13,924 nt of DNA from Sutterella sp. (GTDB lineage Bacteria; Pseudomonadota; Gammaproteobacteria; Burkholderiales; Burkholderiaceae_F), in contig JAHHRF010000045.1 in NCBI GenBank assembly GCA_020025955.1, positions 1 to 13,924 of the forward strand, written 5' to 3'. Shown here piece after piece: positions 5,332-10,337 of the stretch. Positions within the stretch are counted from its first letter, which is position 1. Each line of letters opens with the position of its first letter. Under the pieces are notes generated by a model. That model was given only the letters and a program-made list of their open reading frames with translations. It was not told where the DNA came from and did not search any database. The translations under genes and the position numbers were made by a program.

Positions 5332-6861
5332 TTAATGGTCGGTATTGTCTGCATGTCTGCCTAAGCGCACCAGAAGGGCTTCGTCCACCCCTCCTTTACG
5401 GGCTTCATTGAAAAGAAAGGCGGCCGCCTTGGGGTTGGCTTCACACCCCGCGCCATTTTGGTAGGCCACCCCCATTTTGGCGGCGGCCAACACATGGCGA
5501 AAGCGCGTCCACGCGGAAAACCAGCAATCCAACGCTTTCCTAGGATCTTTCTCAACCCCTTGCCCCAATTCAAAAGCAATCCCTGCGTTATAGATCGCAT
5601 CCGGATGGTGACGCTCTGCCGCCACCATTAACCACTTTTGCGCCAAGCGGTCATCCTGTTTAAAGACAAAGCCATCGCGATAGAGGGTATAAAGCCACCA
5701 CGCCAAATAGCCCCCTGACTCGGTTTCGTCTTCGGGTACGTCTTCGTGGATCGCGGCGTGCGCGACCAAGTAGGCCACCATTAAGGGGTCCGACGTCACA
5801 AAGTGCCCTTCTAAATAGTCGTTCGCGAGGGCACCCGCGGCTTCTGCAGAACGAAGCCCAGGATTGGGTTCCACGATCGCTGCCACCATATCAACGTACC
5901 CAAGCGCTGCACGCTGCGGGGTCGCCGTGGGCAACTCGTCAGAGACCTTCCCCTCTTCGTCATAAAAGCCTTCTAAGTGGGAGAGCCCCGAGGTGTAAAA
6001 CGCTTCCGTGCACCCGAGGCTCGCCGCGCGCTCCGCTAATGCAATCGCTTTCTTAATGTCGTAGCAAGGGCGCTCACGATTCCAATACTGGCGAGAGGCT
6101 TCCCAAACGGGGAAACCATCGGGGTGCACTTCGCACAAACGCAGCCACTCCTTTGCGTCCTCAGACGTGGGGTCTTTTTCCATTAAGTACCCCAACCAAC
6201 GCGCGCACGCCAAGGGGTCGCCAAACTTGGCAGCCTTTTCCATGGCACGACGCCAGTAGGCATTCCCATATTTGTAAGACTCCGCCTTAACGTAAAGCGC
6301 TCGGGGGTCGTTGGCGTCAAGCCCTCGCTTTAACACGGCGCGTCGCTCTTTTTCGGTTAAATAAGGGTAGAGAAGCATCTGAAGGCGCAACGGAGGGTCA
6401 GAGGCTAAATACTTCGTGCGCTCTGCAGCGGTGACGGACTCGGGCGCAAACACCGAAAGCGCCGCCCAGCCGTTTAACGCTTCCTTCGGATCGACTTTGA
6501 GGAGCAACTCTAAAAACCGCTGCATCCAGTAGATATAGGTTTCACTGCGGTGCGCACGCTGGTAGCAAAACCAGAACTGCTTCATGAGCGTACGTTTGAC
6601 GTCTTCTTCTTTGAGGGCTTTGAGCGTTTCCATCGTAAAGGTACTGACCTCCCCCTCTTCGTCAAAGGCGAAAATCCACAAGGGGGCGCCGTTCACCAAC
6701 TGAGGAAGGGGTAAAGGCGCGAGCCCTAACTTCTCTTGATAGCGCATCGACAAATAGCGCTTTAACTGGAGTTGCGCACACAAATACGCCCCCCAGTAAG
6801 CACGATCTTTGGGGTTAGTTGAGGTTTTCAGCGTTTCAATGAGAGGAAGGGGCGTCGTCAT
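5332..6861 (-). CDS. Sel1-like repeat protein, first of a tandem pair
   Basis: The 509-aa helical repeat protein is a paralog of the next gene downstream. Sel1-like repeats are recognisable around 185-217 (ALYVKAESYKYGNAYWRR, then MEKAAKFGD), 268-300, 341-372, 404-437 (DAIYNAGIAFELGQGVEKDP) and 455-490 (AAKMGVAYQNGAGCEANP, then AFLFNEARKGGVDEALL). Its N-terminal 180 residues also align with the paralog (AYLCAQLQLKRYL; YWMQ near 111-114). No signal peptide or membrane segment is visible, so it is likely cytosolic rather than a periplasmic Sel1 protein. Only a weak GAG lies before the ATG, and the leader is pyrimidine-rich. The gene is divergent from the HAD gene, with 123 bp between them. Function unknown; an adaptor or scaffold is the usual inference for this fold. 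Confidence 0.9.
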   Translation of the reverse strand: MTTPLPLIETLKTSTNPKDRAYWGAYLCAQLQLKRYLSMRYQEKLGLAPLPLPQLVNGAPLWIFAFDEEGEVSTFTMETLKALKEEDVKRTLMKQFWFCYQRAHRSETYIYWMQRFLELLLKVDPKEALNGWAALSVFAPESVTAAERTKYLASDPPLRLQMLLYPYLTEKERRAVLKRGLDANDPRALYVKAESYKYGNAYWRRAMEKAAKFGDPLACARWLGYLMEKDPTSEDAKEWLRLCEVHPDGFPVWEASRQYWNRERPCYDIKKAIALAERAASLGCTEAFYTSGLSHLEGFYDEEGKVSDELPTATPQRAALGYVDMVAAIVEPNPGLRSAEAAGALANDYLEGHFVTSDPLMVAYLVAHAAIHEDVPEDETESGGYLAWWLYTLYRDGFVFKQDDRLAQKWLMVAAERHHPDAIYNAGIAFELGQGVEKDPRKALDCWFSAWTRFRHVLAAAKMGVAYQNGAGCEANPKAAAFLFNEARKGGVDEALLVRLGRHADNTDH

Positions 6862-6984
6862 CGGTACTCAAACAAAAAAGAAGAAAAACACCATAGGGCG
6901 GTAGCACCGCCTTAGAATGCAAACGTTGTTTATCAACTATACCCCAGAAATTTCTCCTGTCCCCCAAAGCACGAACTCTCCCCC
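6862..6984. promoter_or_regulatory. Divergent control region of the Sel1 operon and the HAD gene
   Basis: The 123-bp gap contains a 9-bp inverted repeat TAGGGCGGT-agc-ACCGCCTTA (6894-6914, one G-T pair) and GTTG-tttat-CAAC (6926-6938). On the plus strand TAGAAT (6913-6918) and on the minus strand TATAGT (6943-6938) are -10-like, but neither has a good -35. The 6894 dyad would be in the Sel1 leader RNA if transcription starts upstream of it, or serve as an operator. Confidence 0.4.
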
Positions 6985-7683
6985 ATGACCGTCCCCTTTC
7001 TGCTCAGCAATGGCAGCACGCCAGACTTTGTCCTCTTTGACATGGATGACACCTTGATTGAAGGGAACTCCTGTCAACACTGGGCGCACTTCTTGCAAGA
7101 GAAGGGCTTGGGGCGGGGACTTCGCTATTGGCTTGGTGAGCAGTGGATGCTTTTGAATTACGCCCTGGGGCGCCTCGATTTAACAGACTACTTAAAGAAA
7201 ACGGTGCCCGTCTTTGGTGATCTCTCGGAGACTGTGCGCCAGGCTTACCTTGAAGAGGCCCTCAAAACCGTGTGGCCACAAACGGTGTTCCCAGAAGGTG
7301 TCCAAACGATTGAGGCATTCCGCAAAGCGGGGCTTCCTACCGCCATCGTGACCGCCTCCAATGACTTTGTGGCGGAGGCCTTGAGCCTGCGTTTCTTTCC
7401 CGTGGATGCCGTGATCGCGACAACGCTCGAGCGTCGAGCGGACGGGACGCTCACCGGAAACGTGGTGGGCACGGCCCCCTATCGCGCCGGCAAAATCGAC
7501 TGCGTTAAAGCGTGGGTAGAGCCCCAAGGGCTCGATTTATCCCGCGGGCTCTTTTTTACGGACTCGCACAATGACCTGCCGCTAGCGCAATTAATGGGCG
7601 GGGTGGTTGCGGTCAATCCCGATAAACGCCTTAAAGCCGAGGCACAAAAAGCAGGGTGGACGGTCGTCACCTGGCGCGTCTGA
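6985..7683 (+). CDS. HAD superfamily subfamily IB phosphatase (SerB-like)
   Basis: The 232-aa cytoplasmic Mg-dependent phosphatase has all HAD motifs: motif I DMDDT with nucleophile D19 and acid/base D21, motif II T123/S125 in IVTASND, motif III K170, motif IV DSHND with metal ligands D193 and D197. The helical cap between motifs I and II, about 100 residues, is of the IB type shared with phosphoserine phosphatase. The DSHNDLPL motif and the terminal AVNPDKRLKAEAQKAGW segment match the unnamed HAD-IB family common in Betaproteobacteria, often annotated only as HAD-IB hydrolase. The substrate is a small phosphomonoester that I cannot name. It starts at ATG 6985 with no Shine-Dalgarno site and a C/T-rich leader. 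Monocistronic, with no clear terminator after it. Confidence 0.92.
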   Translation: MTVPFLLSNGSTPDFVLFDMDDTLIEGNSCQHWAHFLQEKGLGRGLRYWLGEQWMLLNYALGRLDLTDYLKKTVPVFGDLSETVRQAYLEEALKTVWPQTVFPEGVQTIEAFRKAGLPTAIVTASNDFVAEALSLRFFPVDAVIATTLERRADGTLTGNVVGTAPYRAGKIDCVKAWVEPQGLDLSRGLFFTDSHNDLPLAQLMGGVVAVNPDKRLKAEAQKAGWTVVTWRV

Positions 7684-7971
7684 GGTGTGCACGGAAATGT
7701 TGAGGTTTTCGACTGAAAAAGGGGTATTTGTCGACAATAAACGAGCATTGTCGACATGGGCTAGGATAATTCCCTAGGTCACGCTCGACTAAAGCAAAAT
7801 TCTCGATTTTTTCAGTCCCAAAACGACAAAACCTTTTTCCTTTCCCGCTATAGTTCACTTACCTTTTCGGGGACGTGTGAATACGCCCCAAGGTCGACTA
7901 TCCCCTTTACCCCGGCGCGTCCCTTGGACCCGAGGTTGAGGTTTTGAAGATTTTTTGTGAGTGAACCGACC
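7684..7971 (+). promoter_or_regulatory. Dyad-rich leader and control region upstream of the binding-protein gene
   Basis: Nearly 290 bp without a gene. It contains a long-range inverted repeat (7705-7720 against 7808-7824), two TTGTCGACA palindromic half-repeats 20 bp apart (7728-7737 and 7748-7757), and the nested dyads CGAGC/GCTCG (7742-7746/7783-7787) and CTAGG/CCTAG (7761-7765/7773-7777). -10-like hexamers are GATAAT (7765-7770) and TATAGT (7849-7854), both with weak -35 boxes. No sigma54-type -24/-12 site was found. The start of glnH transcription cannot be fixed from sequence. Confidence 0.5.
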
Positions 7972-8727
7972 ATGATGTTAAAGAAAGCCCTCCTTGTTGC
8001 TGGCGCCACCTTAAGCCTTTTAGGCTCCGTTTCGAGCACCTACGCTGCTGAAGTTTTACGTGTCGGTACCGAACCCACGTTTGCCCCGTTTGAATTCATG
8101 GACACCAAGGCACGCGAATACGCGGGCTTTGATATGGACTTGATCCGCGCCATGGCCAAGCGTGCTGGCTACGAAGCCAAGATTGAAAACATGGGCTTTG
8201 ACGCGTTGATCCCCGCCTTGTCGACGGGTTCCATTGACGTGATTGCCTCGGGTATTTCGATTACGCCCGATCGTCAGAAGCGTGTGGACTTTACGGCCCC
8301 CTACTACAAGTCCGGTCTCTCCTACATGATTCGTGCTGAAAGTAAGAACGACATCAAGGACTTTGATGACTTGAAGGGTAAGCACATCGCCGTGCAGATT
8401 GGTAACACGGGTGCGGAATACGCCAAGTCCATCCCGGGCTCCCACGTGGTGGCCTTTAACACCACCAACGAAGCCTTTATGGATTTAGCAGGCGGCAACT
8501 CGGACGCGGTGATTCTCGACCGTCCGGTTTTGGGTTACTTCTTGAAGACGAAGCCCAACCTCGCGAAGAAATTCCATATCTCGGAAGGCGTGGCCGATGC
8601 CGAATACTACGGCTTTGCGGTTCGCAAGGGTAACACCAAGCTCCTTGATGCGCTTAACAAGGCCTTAGAAGAGATGAAGGCCGACGGCGAATTCCAGGCC
8701 ATCTACGACAAGTGGTTTGCTCAGTAA
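7972..8727 (+). CDS. glnH: Amino-acid ABC transporter substrate-binding protein (GlnH-like)
   Basis: A periplasmic binding protein of family SBP_bac_3 that captures a polar amino acid, probably glutamine, and delivers it to the permease encoded next. From the ATG at 7972 the precursor is 251 aa: signal peptide MMLKKALLVAGATLSLLG to TYA, cleavage predicted after A25. Binding-site landmarks of the family are present: the segment ASGISITPDRQKRVDF with R101 and the aspartate in VILDRP (D183), which in GlnH bind the ligand's carboxylate and amino groups. YKSGLSYM, YFLKT and YYGFAVRKG also match E. coli GlnH. An in-frame GTG at 7957 is possible but would precede the signal peptide with MSEPT; ATG at 7975 is also possible. 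The substrate is inferred from similarity; other amino acids are possible. Lys codons are mostly AAG, suggesting high expression. Confidence 0.88.
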   Translation: MMLKKALLVAGATLSLLGSVSSTYAAEVLRVGTEPTFAPFEFMDTKAREYAGFDMDLIRAMAKRAGYEAKIENMGFDALIPALSTGSIDVIASGISITPDRQKRVDFTAPYYKSGLSYMIRAESKNDIKDFDDLKGKHIAVQIGNTGAEYAKSIPGSHVVAFNTTNEAFMDLAGGNSDAVILDRPVLGYFLKTKPNLAKKFHISEGVADAEYYGFAVRKGNTKLLDALNKALEEMKADGEFQAIYDKWFAQ

Positions 8728-8738
8728 GCCAGTCTGAG

Positions 8739-8763
8739 AAGGGGGCGCCTGCGGTGCCCCCTT
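8739..8763 (+). promoter_or_regulatory. Intercistronic hairpin between glnH and glnP
   Basis: AAGGGGGCGCC (8739-8749) pairs with GGTGCCCCCTT (8753-8763), 11 bp with one G-T pair and a 3-nt loop, ten bases after the glnH stop. The following GCTTTG is too poor in T for an efficient terminator. Such GC-rich hairpins after a binding-protein gene typically stabilise the upstream mRNA or allow partial read-through, making the binding protein more abundant than the permease. Confidence 0.65.
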
Positions 8764-8798
8764 GCTTTGTCAACGCGATTTCTCCCCAATAGAGGTAA

Positions 8799-8822
8799 AC
8801 TTAAGCGCTTGGGCGTTTAAGT
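8799..8822 (+). promoter_or_regulatory. Second hairpin in the glnH-glnP gap
   Basis: ACTTAAGCGC (8799-8808) pairs with GCGTTTAAGT (8813-8822), 10 bp with one G-T pair and a TTGG loop. No T tract follows. It may act with the first hairpin in mRNA processing or mark the leader of a separate glnP transcript; no convincing promoter was found in the gap. Confidence 0.5.
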
Positions 8823-8933
8823 CCTAGACAATAAAAAGTCACCGGGCAAGGGCCCACCCTATGCCAAACGGTGAACGAATAAAAAAACGGCGTTCGAAAC
8901 GTTAACGAACCCCGTTAATCCCTTGAGGTACCG

Positions 8934-9599
8934 ATGAATTACGACATTCCCTTGATTCTTAACAGCTTTCCGCTCCTCTTAAAAGGGGCTGGACTCACCC
9001 TTGAAATTACGGCTATTGCCGTGGGCCTCGGGTTGGTATTGGGTCTGTTTTTGAGTTTGGGACAGCTCTCGCGTCACGCCATCTTCCGTATTCCTGCCAA
9101 GGTCTACGTGGACGTGATCCGTGGGACCCCGCTCTTGATTCAGATCTTCATCATCTACTTTGCCTTGCCGGAAATCATCGGGCATCGTGTGGATCCCTTC
9201 ATTGCGGCGGTGACGGCCTGCTCCATGAATTCGGGCGCTTACGTCGCAGAAATCTTCCGTGCTGGGATTCAGTCCATTTCCGTGGGCCAGTACCGCGCTG
9301 GGTTGTCCCTTGGCATGACGCACGGTCAGGTGATGCGCTACATCGTGCTCCCGCAGGCCTTTAAGCGAATCATTCCGCCGTTAGGTAACGAATTTATCGC
9401 CATGCTCAAGGACAGCTCCTTGGTCTCCGTCATTGGCTTTGAAGAATTGACCCGTACCGGTCAGCTCATCATTGCAGAAACCTACGCGACGAAGGAAATC
9501 TGGACCTGTGTGGCCATCCTTTACCTCGCGATGACGTTGACGATTTCGCAGATCGTCCGTTACGTGGAAAAGCGTTTCCACATCTCGGGTGAGCGTTAA
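8934..9599 (+). CDS. glnP: Amino-acid ABC transporter permease (GlnP-like)
   Basis: The 221-aa inner-membrane permease of the His/Glu/Gln/Arg family (HisMQ class) forms the channel for the amino acid delivered by the upstream binding protein. Hydrophobic segments lie near 20-42, 57-79, 87-108, 146-168 and 189-208. The conserved IRGTP motif is at 62-66, NSGAYVAEIFRAGI at 99-112, and the EAA loop that docks the ATPase at about 119-142 (QYRAGLSLGMT then ending YIVLPQA). PPLGNEFI and KDSSL also match GlnP. The start has a GAGG site 5 nt before the ATG. No ATPase (GlnQ) gene lies between it and rpsO, so the ATP-binding subunit must be encoded elsewhere. Function assignment is good, the substrate less certain. 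Confidence 0.9.
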   Translation: MNYDIPLILNSFPLLLKGAGLTLEITAIAVGLGLVLGLFLSLGQLSRHAIFRIPAKVYVDVIRGTPLLIQIFIIYFALPEIIGHRVDPFIAAVTACSMNSGAYVAEIFRAGIQSISVGQYRAGLSLGMTHGQVMRYIVLPQAFKRIIPPLGNEFIAMLKDSSLVSVIGFEELTRTGQLIIAETYATKEIWTCVAILYLAMTLTISQIVRYVEKRFHISGER

Positions 9600-9609
9600 T
9601 TAAAGCTAT

Positions 9610-9685
9610 CCCCACGGGTTTTTCCACTCAGGGACGTGTTTTTCGAGGGGGTTTTCCTTGAAAAAACACCGAAAAACCCATGGGG
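9610..9685 (+). terminator. Long imperfect hairpin after glnP, possible terminator
   Basis: CCCCACGGGTTTTTC (9610-9624) is almost the reverse complement of GAAAAACCCATGGGG (9671-9685), 14 of 15 positions. Inside it GTGTTTTTC (9636-9644) opposes GAAAAAACAC (9660-9669). No T tract follows the dyad, so it is not a classical terminator; the T runs are within the stem. It may terminate, block RNA decay, or be a protein site on DNA. Confidence 0.45.
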
Positions 9686-9739
9686 CGCTAGTCCAAGCGA
9701 AAAAACGCCTGAGACTACAAAATAAAAAAGGGCTTTTAC

Positions 9740-9768
9740 TTGCAGAGAAGTCCTCGTCCCTGTAAAAT
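9740..9768 (+). promoter_or_regulatory. Likely promoter of rpsO
   Basis: TTGCAG (9740-9745) and TAAAAT (9763-9768) are 17 bp apart. The -10 matches 5 of 6 consensus bases; the -35 matches only TTG. It would start transcription near 9775, about 65 nt before rpsO. A similar TAAAAT precedes tpiA. Confidence 0.5.
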
Positions 9769-9839
9769 CTCAACTTTCACGGCACAAGTCTCAACGCTCG
9801 TGACCGCATGTTTAATCGTTTTTCTATTCAGGAAATCAA

Positions 9840-10106
9840 ATGTCCGTTGAAATGAACAAGTCTGATATCGTTGCCAAGTTCCAGCGCGCTGAAGGCGACA
9901 CCGGCTCTCCCGAAGTGCAGGTGGCTCTCCTCACCGCTCGCATCAACCACCTTACGGATCACTTCAAGGTCCACGCTAAGGATCATCACTCCCGCCGTGG
10001 TCTTCTCCGTATGGTTTCCCGTCGTCGTAAGCTCCTTGACTACCTCAAGCGCACCGACGTCGATGCCTACCGTAATTTGATTGGTGCTTTGAATCTTCGC
10101 AAGTAA
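9840..10106 (+). CDS. rpsO: 30S ribosomal protein S15
   Basis: The 88-aa primary 16S rRNA-binding protein of the small subunit platform is nearly identical to the S15 family: DTGSPEVQVALLTARINHLTDHF (about 20-42), KDHHSRRGLLRMVSRRRKLLDYLK (47-70). Length is as expected (89 aa in E. coli). ATG at 9840 follows CAGGAA with 8 nt spacing, a good ribosome binding site. Located before pnp as in most proteobacteria. In E. coli S15 represses its own translation through an mRNA pseudoknot; I cannot confirm such a structure here, though the leader of about 65 nt could hold one. Confidence 0.98.
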   Translation: MSVEMNKSDIVAKFQRAEGDTGSPEVQVALLTARINHLTDHFKVHAKDHHSRRGLLRMVSRRRKLLDYLKRTDVDAYRNLIGALNLRK

Positions 10107-10127
10107 GAGACAAGCATTTCACTCGAC

Positions 10128-10153
10128 ACGACCTGCCGATTTCGACAGGTCGT
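10128..10153 (+). terminator. Hairpin after rpsO, weak or partial terminator
   Basis: ACGACCTG (10128-10135) pairs with CAGGTCGT (10146-10153), 8 perfect base pairs with a 10-nt loop, 21 bp after the rpsO stop. There is no T tract, so read-through into pnp or use as a 3' stabiliser is plausible, comparable to the partial rpsO terminator in E. coli. Confidence 0.5.
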
Positions 10154-10217
10154 AGTCATATCTACTCCACGCATTTTTCATTCAACACTGAACCTAAATT
10201 AACCTTTAATTCTTCAC

Positions 10218-10275
10218 CGCGTTGCGACACAAACGCCCTTTACTTTGTTGGCGAGGACCCTTGTGCCGCAGCGTG
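10218..10275 (+). promoter_or_regulatory. Long leader hairpin upstream of pnp (RNase III-type)
   Basis: CGCGTTGCGACACAA (10218-10232) pairs with TTGTGCCGCAGCGTG (10261-10275) at 14 of 15 positions (one A-C mismatch, two G-T pairs). An inner CGCC/GGCG stem (10234-10237/10250-10253) and a 7-nt bulge on the 3' side follow. It ends 62 bp before the pnp ATG. In E. coli a comparable pnp leader stem is cut by RNase III and then attacked by PNPase, giving autoregulation; here this is inferred from position and structure. Confidence 0.6.
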
Positions 10276-10337
10276 TGGATGCGAACGGTTGTTTTAGCTA
10301 GGTGTGAAGAAAAACGCAGTTAAAAGGAAAATTGAAC

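Noticed and set aside
3791..6861. Sel1 proteins as secreted effectors or as part of a toxin/defence system
   Set aside because: No signal peptide, toxin, nuclease or immunity gene is nearby, so nothing in the sequence supports it.
7684..7956. Sigma54 promoter for glnH
   Set aside because: No GG-N10-GC arrangement with a fitting -24/-12 context was found.
7684..7971. Known glutamine or other amino-acid riboswitch in the glnH leader
   Set aside because: I could not match the dyads to a known aptamer, and the region has no terminator or anti-terminator arrangement directly before the start codon.
7667..8039. Minus-strand open frames upstream of glnH
   Set aside because: They lie in the dyad-rich control region, overlap the HAD or glnH genes, and show no coding character or ribosome binding sites.
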